From Microbacterium sp. AZCO (GTDB lineage Bacteria > Actinomycetota > Actinomycetes > Actinomycetales > Microbacteriaceae): a DNA stretch of 64,000 nt. Every line of letters begins with the position of its first letter. Positions within the stretch are counted from its first letter, which is position 1. Positions 32,894 to 41,394 of this stretch are shown here, one piece after another. A model generated the notes under the pieces. It was not told the origin of the DNA. It ran no database searches and saw only the letters and a program-made list of their open reading frames with translations. The stretch covers positions 3,162,001 through 3,226,000 of the forward strand of contig NZ_CP154857.1 of NCBI RefSeq assembly GCF_039614715.1, in the 5' to 3' direction. Both the position numbers and the translations under genes were made by a program.

Positions 32894-33823
32894 CTAGACG
32901 TAGCGGACGGCGTGCTGCAGGCGCGTGCGGATGTCGAAGACCTCGTTGCCGCCCACTTCGCGCGCACCCGTGACGCCGCGGCGGAGGACGGTCGACAGAG
33001 CGCTCCGCGACACGACGGCGACGGGCACGCCGCGCACCTTGCCGAGCTCCTGGATGGGCTGGTCGAGGTCGTCGTCGGGGAGCACGACGATCGCTCCGCC
33101 GAACTTCACGCGGGCGCTGCGAGCGACGCTCCGCAGCCGCGCGAGGAGCGTCGCGATCGGCGCGCCCTCGACGCCGTCGCCGACGAGCTCGCCCCGGCGC
33201 ACGCGGACCGGTCCGCCGAAGTCCTCCGACATGACGCCGTAGAGCCCGCTCGGCCCGAGGACGACGTGGTCGACCTTCTCGTCCGACGCGTGGCCGGCCG
33301 CGACGTCGTGCCACACGGTGTATCCCATGCCGAGGTCGGCGACGACGCGGGCCGTCGCCTCCTCCGCGAGCGCGTCGGCGAGGAGTCGCCGCAGCGCGTG
33401 CGGCGCCGAGCGCACGAGCGCCGGGTCGTAGAGATCAGGGATGTCGACGCCGCGGCCCACCCACTCCCGCATGAGCGTGAGGTACCTCTCGCGGCGCCAG
33501 CCGCCCGGCTGGCCGTACGAGCGCGCCTTGGGACGCGTGTCGGCGGGGCGTGACGGCGGACGCCAGACCGGCGCATCCGGACTGAACGACGCGGCGGGAG
33601 TCGCCCCGAAGCCGTGGCCGCGGTCGTACGCGGCCCGCGCCGCGGGCGTGCCGACGAGCTCCCACGCACGCTGCACCTGGATGAAGACGGCTGCCTCGCC
33701 CCCCGTGTCGGGATGCGTCTGACGCTGCCGCAGCCGGTAGGCCTTGCGCAGGCCCTCCTCGTCGACGGTCGGGTCGACGCCGAGCACCTGATAGGCGGAG
33801 GCGGACAGGGGGGAATCGAACAT
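32894..33823 (-). CDS. J-domain protein with degenerate NERD-like C-terminus
   Basis: A 309-residue cytoplasmic protein. Residues 1-65 are a DnaJ J-domain (YQVLGVDPTVDEEGLRKAYR, then the HPD tripeptide in THPDTGG) that would stimulate an Hsp70 ATPase. A Pro/Arg-rich linker follows. From about 190, YTVWHDVAAG and EKVDHVVLGPSGLYGVM resemble the start of NERD (nuclease-related) domains, but where active members have D/E-x-K this one reads SEDFGG, so nuclease activity is doubtful. It is the last gene of a minus-strand set including two membrane proteins. Confidence 0.8.
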   Translation of the reverse strand: MFDSPLSASAYQVLGVDPTVDEEGLRKAYRLRQRQTHPDTGGEAAVFIQVQRAWELVGTPAARAAYDRGHGFGATPAASFSPDAPVWRPPSRPADTRPKARSYGQPGGWRRERYLTLMREWVGRGVDIPDLYDPALVRSAPHALRRLLADALAEEATARVVADLGMGYTVWHDVAAGHASDEKVDHVVLGPSGLYGVMSEDFGGPVRVRRGELVGDGVEGAPIATLLARLRSVARSARVKFGGAIVVLPDDDLDQPIQELGKVRGVPVAVVSRSALSTVLRRGVTGAREVGGNEVFDIRTRLQHAVRYV

Positions 33824-33837
33824 GCGGCGAGTACCTC

Positions 33838-34353
33838 TCAGCGCTGCTCGTTGCGCCGAGCGTACGCGGCCGCGCTGCGGCTCGACAGCGCGAGGAGGAT
33901 CAGCGTATCGAGTGCCGTGGTGAGAAGGCTGGTCTTGAGGGTGATCTCCAGGTTCTCGAGCCACCAGGCGCCGAACGCGGCAGAGATCGAGAGCACCGCG
34001 AAGACCATGACGACGACACGAGGCCAGTTGTGTCCGAGCAGGATGAGCACGGCGAGCACGACCTCGACGAGGATGACGATCCCGATGATCGCGACGACGA
34101 TCCACAGCCCGATGCCGACCGCCTCGCTCGCGGCGACCCCCTCCAGCGCGATCGTGCTCTCGGCCGCGACCACGTTCCAGTTCAGCGCCAGCTCGGCGAG
34201 GAGGAGCAGGCCGACGACGACGCGCAGCAGCACGAGCACGGCACCCGCGACGGTGGTCGGCGGGCGCTTCATGTCCGGCCGGTAGCCGGGGGGCCGCAGG
34301 AGCTTCTTCGCCGGCTCGTACGCGGGGCGCTTGGCGGGGGTGGGCGTCGTCAC
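33838..34353 (-). CDS. Four-helix membrane protein of unknown function
   Basis: A 171-residue protein with about 35 hydrophilic N-terminal residues, then four hydrophobic segments (AGAVLVLLRVVVGLLLLAEL, GIGLWIVVAIIGIVILVEVV, VVVMVFAVLSISAAFGAWW and a weaker last one) and a short basic tail. I do not recognise the family. Its GTG start at 34353 overlaps the stop of the upstream LssY_C gene (GTGA), and the J-domain gene follows after 14 bases, so the three are co-expressed. Confidence 0.75.
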   Translation of the reverse strand: MTTPTPAKRPAYEPAKKLLRPPGYRPDMKRPPTTVAGAVLVLLRVVVGLLLLAELALNWNVVAAESTIALEGVAASEAVGIGLWIVVAIIGIVILVEVVLAVLILLGHNWPRVVVMVFAVLSISAAFGAWWLENLEITLKTSLLTTALDTLILLALSSRSAAAYARRNEQR

Positions 34354-35285
34354 GCGGCATCCTCCGTGTTCGGCACGGCAGAGGCGGGATCGGGATCCTT
34401 CGCGGCGTTCTCGAGCATCGCCGCCGTGTCGTCGAGCGTCACGTCCCGCACGTCGACGATCGGGAGATCACCGTCGGTCGAGATGGAGTCGCCGCCGCCG
34501 TTGCGCGCGTGATAGCCCGTGGAGAAGTCGTCGATGAGCCGCACATCGATGCGGGGGTCGGCGACCGTGAGCGTCGCGATGATGTGGTCGCGCTCGATGT
34601 CGGTCTCGGCGTCGATCTTGTGGGTGATCTGCAGCGTGAAGAGCGACAGGCCGACGCGCCGGTCGAAGGTGCCCGCGGCGAGCCAGTCGACGCGCCGGCC
34701 GCCGGGCAGCAGCCAGCCCTCGGGGCACTGCCAGAACCGCACGTGATGCCGCTGCGCGGGGCTGTCGTCGACGTCCTGCTGGTACGCGAAGTCCTGCGCG
34801 CGGCCGAACAGGAACAGCGGGCTCACGGGCGCCTCGTCGTAGCTTCGGCGGGTGAGGGTCGAGGCGACGATCCGCCACGTCGAGGTGATCGTGATCGGGT
34901 CGGCCCGTGTCCACCCGGCGGCGCGCATGGCCGCCTCGATCTGCTCGCCGCTCCCCATGAACGCGAGGTTCACGGGGTCGCCGAGCAGCCCGTCGCTCGT
35001 CCGCGTGCGCCCGATGAAGTAGTCGGGCACGTAGATGGTCGTCAAGATGCGGTGCAGGCGGGGCAGCACGAGATAGGCGAGCAGGGCCCAGAACACGATG
35101 GCGAACAGGATGCCCCACCAGCCGAGATTGAACGTCTCGGTCAGGCTCAGGTAGGCCAGCCACACCGCGGCGAGGCCTGCGAAGACGAAGAAGAACCAGT
35201 CCAGCGCGACGCCGATCGACCACCCGCGCCTCCCCGCTCGCGAGCGCACGCCGGTCCCCTCTGCGTGGTTCGTCGCGCGCGCCAC
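34350..35285 (-). CDS. LssY C-terminal domain membrane protein
   Basis: A 311-residue protein. Two hydrophobic segments near the N-terminus (WFFFVFAGLAAVWLAYLSL and ILFAIVFWALLAYLVLP) anchor a soluble domain. That domain contains GDPVNLAFMGSGEQIEAAM, AAGWTRADPITITSTWRI, LFLFGRAQDFAYQQ and RHHVRFWQCP, the signature segments of the LssY C-terminal domain found in PAP2-linked membrane proteins; here it stands without a PAP2 phosphatase. GTG 35285 lies four bases after the upstream stop; a later start is possible because the first residues are hydrophilic and there is no clear ribosome site. Function is unknown. Confidence 0.8.
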   Translation of the reverse strand: MARATNHAEGTGVRSRAGRRGWSIGVALDWFFFVFAGLAAVWLAYLSLTETFNLGWWGILFAIVFWALLAYLVLPRLHRILTTIYVPDYFIGRTRTSDGLLGDPVNLAFMGSGEQIEAAMRAAGWTRADPITITSTWRIVASTLTRRSYDEAPVSPLFLFGRAQDFAYQQDVDDSPAQRHHVRFWQCPEGWLLPGGRRVDWLAAGTFDRRVGLSLFTLQITHKIDAETDIERDHIIATLTVADPRIDVRLIDDFSTGYHARNGGGDSISTDGDLPIVDVRDVTLDDTAAMLENAAKDPDPASAVPNTEDAA

Positions 35286-35289
35286 GGGA

Positions 35290-36360
35290 TCACCGCCAGA
35301 GCGGAACCGACGGAGTGAACGAGAAGGCGGATGCCGTCGCCTCCGGTGACAGCTCGGCGAGGGTCGCCGGCCGCCAGCGGGGCGAGCGGTCCTTGTCGAC
35401 GACCTGCGCGCGGATGCCCTCCGCGAGGTCGGGCTGCGTCGCGGCGAACCACATGACGAGCCCGTACTCCTGCGCGAGGGCGTCGCGCAGGGTCGGCAGC
35501 GAGCGCACGCGGTGCACCGCCTCGAGCGTCACGGCGAGTCCCGTCGGCGAGAGCTCCTCCAGGAGGTCAGCGGTCGAGCGGGCCTCGTCCTCGGGGCGCG
35601 CACGCAGGCGCGTGATGATCTCGCCGACGGTGTCCGCCGCGAACGCGTCGTCGATCCACGCCCTGGCGGCGGCGAGCCGGGAGGGCGCGGGCGTCTCGTC
35701 GAAGAGCAGGACCAACTCGGCCGGACCGCTCGGGTCGGCGCGCGTCGCGAGGGCGTCGACGAACCCTTCCAGGTTCTCGGTCGGCACGAGGTGGTCGGCG
35801 AAGCCGGCGTACATCGCGTCCGCGGCATCCATCACCGTCCCGGTCAGGCCCAGGTACTCGCCCAGGCGGCCCGGTGCGCGGGCGAGCAGCCAGGTGCCGC
35901 CGACGTCGGGGGTGAACCCGATGCGGGTCTCGGGCATCGCGAGCTTCGAGCGCTCCGTCACGATCCGGAAGGGCGCGTGGCCCGCGAGTCCGATGCCGCC
36001 GCCCATCGTGATGCCGTCGGCGAGGGCCACGATCGGCTTCGGGTAGTCGGAGATGCGCGCGTTGAGCGCGTACTCCTCGCGGAAGAAGAGGGCGGATGCC
36101 TCGGCGTCGCCCGCGACGGTGCGTTCGTAGAGCCCGCGCACATCGCCGCCCGCGCACAGGCCGCGCTCGCCCGCACCGTCGAGCACGACGGTGTCGATGT
36201 CGCGGTCGTGCTCCCACACGTCGAGGGCAGCGGTCAGGAGCCGGATCATGTCGAGGTCGAGCGCGTTGATCGCCTGCGGACGGTTGAGCGTGAGTCGTCC
36301 GAGCGAGCCCTCGGCGCGCACGACGACCTTGTCTTCTGCAGTGATGCCCCCATCGCCCAC
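35290..36360 (-). CDS. 3-hydroxyisobutyryl-CoA hydrolase (crotonase family)
   Basis: A 356-residue crotonase-fold thioesterase, longer than hydratases in the way HIBYL-CoA hydrolases are. Motifs include LTLNRPQAINALDLDM, GLCAGGDVRGLYE, LADGITMGGGIGLAGHAPFR and the catalytic-type MPETRIGFTPDVGGTWLL. The C-terminal extension QEYGLVMWFAATQPDLAEGIRAQVVDKDRSPRW is diagnostic. In valine catabolism it releases 3-hydroxyisobutyrate from its CoA ester. The GTG start follows a TAACGT leaderless promoter. Three genes of other function follow closely on the same strand. Confidence 0.92.
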   Translation of the reverse strand: MGDGGITAEDKVVVRAEGSLGRLTLNRPQAINALDLDMIRLLTAALDVWEHDRDIDTVVLDGAGERGLCAGGDVRGLYERTVAGDAEASALFFREEYALNARISDYPKPIVALADGITMGGGIGLAGHAPFRIVTERSKLAMPETRIGFTPDVGGTWLLARAPGRLGEYLGLTGTVMDAADAMYAGFADHLVPTENLEGFVDALATRADPSGPAELVLLFDETPAPSRLAAARAWIDDAFAADTVGEIITRLRARPEDEARSTADLLEELSPTGLAVTLEAVHRVRSLPTLRDALAQEYGLVMWFAATQPDLAEGIRAQVVDKDRSPRWRPATLAELSPEATASAFSFTPSVPLWR

Positions 36361-36366
36361 GGTGCA

Positions 36367-36372
36367 ACGTTA
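36367..36372 (-). promoter_or_regulatory. -10 box of leaderless promoter for HIBYL-CoA hydrolase
   Basis: TAACGT on the minus strand lies six bases before the GTG at 36360. Confidence 0.6.
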
Positions 36373-36497
36373 CCGTTCCCGCTGGTCGAGATCCCGGGTG
36401 CGCGCGATCCGAACGGCGTGCCCGCGCGAACTACCGGCGGGAAGAGGGCTTTTCCGCAAAGATGGGGGGATCGGCTCGCAACGAGAGAGGGTTCGGC

Positions 36498-38639
36498 ATG
36501 CCCGACGGACAGGTGCTGGAATTCTCCGGAGTCACGAAGCGCTTCGGCGCCGTCACCGCCGTCGACGGATTCACCGCACGCGTCGAGCCGGGCCGGGTCA
36601 CCGGATTCCTCGGACCCAACGGCGCCGGCAAGACGACAACCCTCCGGGTGCTGCTCGGGCTCGTGCGTGCGACGGACGGCTCCGCCACGATCGGCGGCGT
36701 GCCCTACGCCAAGCTGCGCAATCCGCTGCGGTCCGTCGGGGCTGTGCTCGAGGCATCCAGCTTCCATCCCGGACGCTCCGGCGCAAACCACCTCAAGGTG
36801 TACGCGCAGGCAGCCGGACTGCCGTCCTCGCGCGTCGACGAGTCGCTCGGGCTCGTGGGTCTCTCCGACGTCGCTGGCCGGAAAGTCGGCGGCTACTCGC
36901 TCGGGATGCGGCAGCGCCTCGGCCTCGCCTACGCGCTGCTCGGCGACCCCGGCGTGCTCGTGCTCGACGAGCCCGCGAACGGACTCGATCCCGAGGGCAT
37001 CAAGTGGATGCGGGGACTCCTGCGGGAGCTCGCCCGCCAGGGCCGCACGGTGTTCGTGTCGTCGCACCTGCTCGCCGAGGTGCAGCAGACCGTCGACTCG
37101 CTCATCGTCATCGCCGCGGGCCGCCTGGTCTTCCAGGGTGCGCTGGCCGAGCTGTCCGACCCGTCCGAGTACGCGACCGTCGTCGACTCCCCCGATCGCG
37201 CCGCCCTCTCCGCGGCGCTGAAGGCGGAGGACGTCGACTTCGAGGTGCTGCGATCGGGCCTCACGGTGCGAGGCCTCGATCCCGCGGGTGTCGGACGCAT
37301 CGCCGCGGAGTCGGGCGTCGCCCTGTCGTCTCTGCAGCGTCGCGGACCCGCGCTCGAGGAGATCTTCCTCGACCTCGTGAACGGCGTGCGGGTGCACCCG
37401 AGCGCCTCCGGCGGCGTGCCGGCGGATGCCGTGGGCCCTGGCATCGGGACGGAGGCCGCTGGTGCCGGTGCGGCGGTGGCAGGAGCAGCGGTCATCGCGG
37501 CGGAGGGCTCGGACGCGGGCGAGCCGGAGGCGGATGCTGCGGGCGAGCCGGAGGCGGGTGTCGAGGCCGCAGGCGCTGTCGCGGCCGGGCCGGAGGCGGG
37601 TGAGCCGGAGGCGGCTGAGTCCGAGGCGATCGAGCCGGAGGCGATCGAGCCGGAGGCGAGCGGCGAGGCCGACGAGCCCGCGACCGACGACGAGTCCGAA
37701 GCGGCTGGCGTAGCCGCCGAACCGGCGACCGACGACGAGTCCGACGCGGCTGGCGTGACCGCGGAGCCGGAGGCGGATGCTGATGCCAGCGAACCCGTCG
37801 CGGCGGAGACCGAGCCTGACTCGGAACCCGAGACCGAGACCGAGCCCGAGCCCGAGCCCGAGCCTGAGCCTACGTCGGAGGCCGACCCCGAATCCGAGCC
37901 CCACAGCGAGCCTGAGGGCGGCGAGGAACCCGTTGCACCCGCATCATTCGCCGTGGCCAGCACCGGCATCATCGACATCATTCCGGTCGCCGGCGTCGAG
38001 GCGGACGGCGCCGATGCGCCCGAGGAGGACTCGGGCGACGCTCCTGCCGACGAGCCGCACGACGGCGACCACGCGAGCGAGCACGAGGACGAGAACACCG
38101 CGAGCGGCGGTGACCGGCCCTGGGAGACGTACATCAAGACCGACGCCGACCGCGATGCTGACCGCTTCTTCGCGTCGTTCGATCATGAGCGAGCTGGGGC
38201 GGACGCCCCCGCGGAGCCACCGGCGGGAGCGAACCTGCCGGTCTCGGAGCTCGAGACCCCCACCCCCGAGGAGCTCGGCGGACCTCCGCCCGAGTGGCAG
38301 GCGCAGCCCGAGCCGCTCGCCGAATCGGAGTCCGAGCCGGAGGACCCCGAGCCCGAGCACCACGCCGAGCACGAGCACCACGCCGAGCCCGAGCACCACG
38401 CCGAGCCGGAGCCGGAGAACCCCGAGCACCACGCCGCCTCGGAGTCGGAAAACCCCGACCCCGACCACCACTCCGAGCCGGAGCCCGAGCACGCGGCGTC
38501 CGACGGGGAGGGCGAAGCATCCATCGACGACACGGCCACCCCCGAGACCGGCCCCTTCGGCACCCTCGCCGACCTCTCGCCCGAATGGGCCGAGAACGCG
38601 CGACAAGCCGACGAGTCCGAGGAAGGGGAAGCCCGATGA
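36498..38639 (+). CDS. ABC exporter ATPase with long acidic C-terminal tail
   Basis: A 713-residue protein. Residues 1-310 are a normal CcmA/DrrA-type ABC ATPase: Walker A FLGPNGAGKTTTLR, signature GYSLGMRQRLGLA, Walker B VLVLDEPANGLDPEG. From about 310 to the end is a disordered tail made of Glu/Asp/Pro/Ala repeats (EPEPEPEPEP, ATDDESEAAG twice) and a His-rich part with several EHHAE repeats. The tail also holds two more ordered-looking segments, around GDRPWETYIKTDADRD and TLADLSPEWAENARQ. ATG 36498 has GAGAGG seven bases upstream. The gene overlaps its permease by four bases. The tail role is unknown; interaction with a cationic partner or metal is possible. Confidence 0.9.
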   Translation: MPDGQVLEFSGVTKRFGAVTAVDGFTARVEPGRVTGFLGPNGAGKTTTLRVLLGLVRATDGSATIGGVPYAKLRNPLRSVGAVLEASSFHPGRSGANHLKVYAQAAGLPSSRVDESLGLVGLSDVAGRKVGGYSLGMRQRLGLAYALLGDPGVLVLDEPANGLDPEGIKWMRGLLRELARQGRTVFVSSHLLAEVQQTVDSLIVIAAGRLVFQGALAELSDPSEYATVVDSPDRAALSAALKAEDVDFEVLRSGLTVRGLDPAGVGRIAAESGVALSSLQRRGPALEEIFLDLVNGVRVHPSASGGVPADAVGPGIGTEAAGAGAAVAGAAVIAAEGSDAGEPEADAAGEPEAGVEAAGAVAAGPEAGEPEAAESEAIEPEAIEPEASGEADEPATDDESEAAGVAAEPATDDESDAAGVTAEPEADADASEPVAAETEPDSEPETETEPEPEPEPEPTSEADPESEPHSEPEGGEEPVAPASFAVASTGIIDIIPVAGVEADGADAPEEDSGDAPADEPHDGDHASEHEDENTASGGDRPWETYIKTDADRDADRFFASFDHERAGADAPAEPPAGANLPVSELETPTPEELGGPPPEWQAQPEPLAESESEPEDPEPEHHAEHEHHAEPEHHAEPEPENPEHHAASESENPDPDHHSEPEPEHAASDGEGEASIDDTATPETGPFGTLADLSPEWAENARQADESEEGEAR

Positions 38640-39460
38640 GCCTCGCGACCGCGACGCGTTCCGAGACGACGAAGCAGTTCACCACGTCGCTGTGGTGGAT
38701 CCTCGCGATCGTCCTGCTCGTGTACGTCGGCTTCACGGCATCCGTGCTCGCCTTCGTGTTCTCCGCCTCGTCGACGGGGGCACTCCCCGGCAACGGCCCG
38801 CAGATCCCGTCCGAGGGCCTCGCCCCGGTGCTGTACAGCAGCGCCACCTCGGTCGGCTACGTCTTCCCGCTGCTGATCGGCACGCTCGCCGTGACGAGCG
38901 AGTTCCGGCACAAGACCCTGACGCCGACGTTCCTCGCGACTCCCCGACGCGCGACGGTCCTCGTCGCGAAGCTCGTGGTCGGCATCCTGCTGGGCGTGCT
39001 CTACGGCATCATCGGCCTGGTCGCCGCGTTCGCCCCGTCGGCGGCCTTCCTCGCCGGATACGGCCTCGACACCGAGATCACGTCGCCCGACACGTGGGCG
39101 ATGCTGGCCCGGATGCTGCTCGCCTACGTCCTCTGGGTCTTCGTCGGCATCGGGATCGGCGCACTCGTGCGCAACCAGGTCGGGGCGATCGTCGGGGTGC
39201 TCGTGTTCACGCAGTTCCTCGAGCCGGTCGCGCGGGCTGCGGCATCCTTCGTCGAGGGGCTGTCGGACGTGACGAAGTACCTCCCGGGCGCCGCGAGCGA
39301 CGCGCTGGTCGGCGCCAGCGTGTTCGCCGTGAGCACCGCGACGACCGGCAACGCGAGCACTCCGCTCGAGTGGTGGGGCGGCGCCCTCGTCCTGCTCGGC
39401 TACGCGGTCGTCTTCGTCGTGCTCGGCTGGCTGTTCAGCTGGCGCCGCGACGTCAGCTGA
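38636..39460 (+). CDS. ABC exporter permease
   Basis: A 274-residue ABC-2-type membrane protein with about six hydrophobic segments. Typical features are the first helix WWILAIVLLVYVGFTASVLAF, the SEFRHKTLTPTFLATPRR coupling segment after helix 2, and ALVRNQVGAIVGVLVFTQFL. It pairs with the acidic-tailed ATPase through an ATGA overlap. The class exports small molecules or controls membrane proteins; the substrate is unknown. Confidence 0.88.
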   Translation: MSLATATRSETTKQFTTSLWWILAIVLLVYVGFTASVLAFVFSASSTGALPGNGPQIPSEGLAPVLYSSATSVGYVFPLLIGTLAVTSEFRHKTLTPTFLATPRRATVLVAKLVVGILLGVLYGIIGLVAAFAPSAAFLAGYGLDTEITSPDTWAMLARMLLAYVLWVFVGIGIGALVRNQVGAIVGVLVFTQFLEPVARAAASFVEGLSDVTKYLPGAASDALVGASVFAVSTATTGNASTPLEWWGGALVLLGYAVVFVVLGWLFSWRRDVS

Positions 39461-39478
39461 CGTCGGAGAGGCCTCGGT

Positions 39479-39524
39479 CCCTCCCCTCGTATGTGCGAGA
39501 GGAGGAGATCTGACGAGGGGAGGG
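39479..39524. terminator. Bidirectional hairpin terminator
   Basis: A perfect 12-bp inverted repeat (CCCTCCCCTCGT at 39479-39490 and its complement at 39513-39524) sits between the convergent permease stop (39460) and the 39587 gene end. A second GGATCG/CGATCC hairpin follows at about 39526-39543. Confidence 0.7.
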
Positions 39525-39586
39525 CGGGATCGCCCGTGCGATCCTCCGCTCCTCGGATGCCCTCCGCAGGCGGGGCGTCCGCCGGC

Positions 39587-40039
39587 CTAAACGCCCGGTG
39601 CGGGCACCGGCGCGGCCCGCGGACGCTTCGGCTTGCGCGCTGCGCGCGCTTCGGCCGCGATCTCGGCGACGTCGGCCGCCTCGTCTGCCACGTCGAGGCG
39701 CAGCGCCTCGACGAGGGCGAGGCCGTGGCGCGTCGTCAGCACGATGCGATCGAACTCGGGGTGATCCTCGAGGTCGATGACGACCCCCGCGCGGTGGCGG
39801 CGGATGACGACGAAGTCCGTGCCGCCCGCCGACTTCCACGTGCCCATGGCGAGGATGCCGCGCACGTGGCTGCCGGGAGTCGGGACGCCGCGGAGCCAGG
39901 TCCACGCGTCGTCGGTGAGCTGCACCTTGGCGATGGCATCGCGCTCGATCGCGACATTCCCCTTGCGGAATGAAAGGAGGCGCTCGGTGCCCGACAGCAC
40001 GACCTCGAGGCGGGTCGAGTCGAGCAGGAGCGTCACCAT
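39587..40039 (-). CDS. Small protein of unknown function
   Basis: A 150-residue soluble protein. Residues 1-105 look like a single beta-rich domain (LEVVLSGTERLLSFRKGNVAI, IPRDAI-like IERDAIAKVQL, GTDFVVIRRHRAGVVIDL, FDRIVLTT), similar in outline to the PH-like domains that sense membranes, but I cannot name a family. A basic Ala/Lys/Pro tail follows. The ATG at 40039 has a leaderless-type CAGACT box six bases upstream. Confidence 0.7.
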   Translation of the reverse strand: MVTLLLDSTRLEVVLSGTERLLSFRKGNVAIERDAIAKVQLTDDAWTWLRGVPTPGSHVRGILAMGTWKSAGGTDFVVIRRHRAGVVIDLEDHPEFDRIVLTTRHGLALVEALRLDVADEAADVAEIAAEARAARKPKRPRAAPVPAPGV

Positions 40040-40045
40040 GCGACT

Positions 40046-40051
40046 AGTCTG
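40046..40051 (-). promoter_or_regulatory. Possible -10 box for the 39587-40039 gene
   Basis: CAGACT on the minus strand lies six bases before the ATG at 40039; a weaker match than the TANNNT boxes elsewhere. Confidence 0.4.
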
Positions 40052-40125
40052 CCAGCGCCCGGCGGTGTCGACGGAGGGGTTTGCTCACAGGACGGCAACG
40101 ATCCGCGGGCACGGGACGGCCCGGA

Positions 40126-40926
40126 TCAGGGGGCGAACTCGTCGGCCGCGTGCGGCAGCGGGAAGCGTCCGACGGCGTCGATGAGGGCGTCGACCGTCTG
40201 CCGGTCGGCGACCACGTCGACCGAGAGTCCCGCGCGACGGGCGTCCTTCGCGGTGCGCGGGCCGATCGCGGCGATGAGGGTCGACGACGGCACATCGGGG
40301 AACTGCTCGTGCACCTGGTCGGCAACCGAGCCGCTCGTCACGAGGATCGCGTTGATACGGCCGCTGCGCACATCCTCGGCGATCTTCTCGGTCACGGGCA
40401 CGCCCACCGTCCGGTAGGCCACGACGCTGCGGACGCGGTGCCCCGCCTCGGCCAGCATCCGGGTCAGCACGGGCTTGGCGATCTCGCTGCGCAGCGTCAG
40501 CACGTCGCGGGGCTCGGGCTCGAGCGCGATGAGCTGCTCGGCCATGCCGGCGGCGGAGTTGTCGCGCTCGGGCACGAGGTCGACGCGGTAGCCGACGGCC
40601 GTCAGCGCGGCCGCGGTCGTCTCTCCGACGGCCGCCACCCGGGTCTTGGCCGGGATGACCGCGCGATAGGCGTACAGCACATCGACCGTCGTCGCGCTCG
40701 TGAGCGTAAGCCAGTCGAAGGCGCCGCCGGCGAGGTCGGCGAGCGCCTGCTCGAGCGTGGCCTGATCGTTCGTCGGCGCGAAGTTGATGAGCGGCGCGAT
40801 GACCGGCGTCGCCCCCTGGCGCCGCAGGGATGCGGCGACTCCGTCGCCCCACGGCCCGCCGCGGGGGACGAGCACGCGCCAGCCCGCGAGGGGCTTGGCG
40901 TCGGAAGGCCGTGGTGATGCGTTCAT
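40126..40926 (-). CDS. hemD: Uroporphyrinogen-III synthase
   Basis: A 266-residue two-domain enzyme that closes and inverts hydroxymethylbilane to uroporphyrinogen III, the branch point for heme, siroheme and B12. Segments matching the divergent HemD family are RVLVPRGGPWGDGVAASL at the N-terminus, DWLTLTSATTVDVL, RVAAVGETTAAAL, and in the second half LTLRSEIAKPVL, AILVTSGSVADQV and LIAAIGPRTAKDARRAGL. It is not next to other early heme genes; protoporphyrinogen oxidase is 1.3 kb away. Its start codon abuts a strong hairpin in an approximately 125-base leader, suggesting post-transcriptional control. Confidence 0.87.
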   Translation of the reverse strand: MNASPRPSDAKPLAGWRVLVPRGGPWGDGVAASLRRQGATPVIAPLINFAPTNDQATLEQALADLAGGAFDWLTLTSATTVDVLYAYRAVIPAKTRVAAVGETTAAALTAVGYRVDLVPERDNSAAGMAEQLIALEPEPRDVLTLRSEIAKPVLTRMLAEAGHRVRSVVAYRTVGVPVTEKIAEDVRSGRINAILVTSGSVADQVHEQFPDVPSSTLIAAIGPRTAKDARRAGLSVDVVADRQTVDALIDAVGRFPLPHAADEFAP

Positions 40927-41052
40927 GGGGTCGACTCTCGGTGGGTACTACTCAGTCGACCGCCCCATGTACGAGCAGCCGACGGGCGATATGCGAGCCC
41001 TCTCCAAGTGGAGCCCGCGCCGTCGGCAGCATCCGCGCCATCGCACTGCCTG
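40927..41052 (-). promoter_or_regulatory. Structured 5' leader of hemD, unassigned
   Basis: Read on the minus strand, two strong hairpins lie between a TATGGT -10 box and hemD. Hairpin 1: GCCGACGG arms (plus-strand 40978-40985 with 41020-41027, extendable to 11 bp) enclosing a small CTCCA/TGGAG stem. Hairpin 2: GGTCGACT arms (40929-40936 with 40954-40961, extended by G-C pairs to the base before ATG) covering the weak ribosome site. I cannot match it to a known riboswitch. No convincing peptide is encoded. Confidence 0.5.
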
Positions 41053-41058
41053 CCTCTT

Positions 41059-41064
41059 ACCATA
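41059..41064 (-). promoter_or_regulatory. Candidate -10 box for hemD leader
   Basis: TATGGT on the minus strand; a start about six bases downstream would be near 41052. Confidence 0.4.
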
Positions 41065-41121
41065 CCCCGGCTGACCGAACCCTGTCCGGTCGTCCTCTTT
41101 CGGGAGGCGGGCATGAGACTG

Positions 41122-41394
41122 TCAGCGCGTGTAGGAGCGCACGATCGACCAGACGATCGCGCCGACCGCGGCCGCTCCGGCGAGGACGGCTGCCGTCGCG
41201 CCGAGGGGATTGCTCTTCGCGAAGGCGCGAGCCCGGTGCACGAAGTCGTCCGACGCGCGCTCGATGCGGCGCGGCACGTTGGCCTTGACCTCGATCGCGG
41301 CGAGGGCGGCCTTGAGCTCGGCGCGCGCCTTCTCGACGGGGTCGGTGAGACCGAGCGGAACGGCGGTGCGGGGCACCGGAACCTCAGAGCTCAT
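41122..41394 (-). CDS. DUF3618 membrane protein
   Basis: A 90-residue protein with a soluble helical N-terminal half (VEKARAELKAALAAIEVKANVP) and one C-terminal membrane helix (GATAAVLAGAAAVGAIVWSIV) ending in basic residues. This is the DUF3618 layout. It is the last of three overlapping small envelope genes (YtxH-like, holin-like, DUF3618), a set commonly found together in actinobacteria and of unknown function. Confidence 0.8.
   Translation of the reverse strand: MSSEVPVPRTAVPLGLTDPVEKARAELKAALAAIEVKANVPRRIERASDDFVHRARAFAKSNPLGATAAVLAGAAAVGAIVWSIVRSYTR

Noticed and set aside
40923..41114. A 63-codon minus-strand frame upstream of hemD
   Set aside because: It covers the hairpins of the leader, has no ribosome site and no recognisable protein pattern; it is more likely RNA structure.
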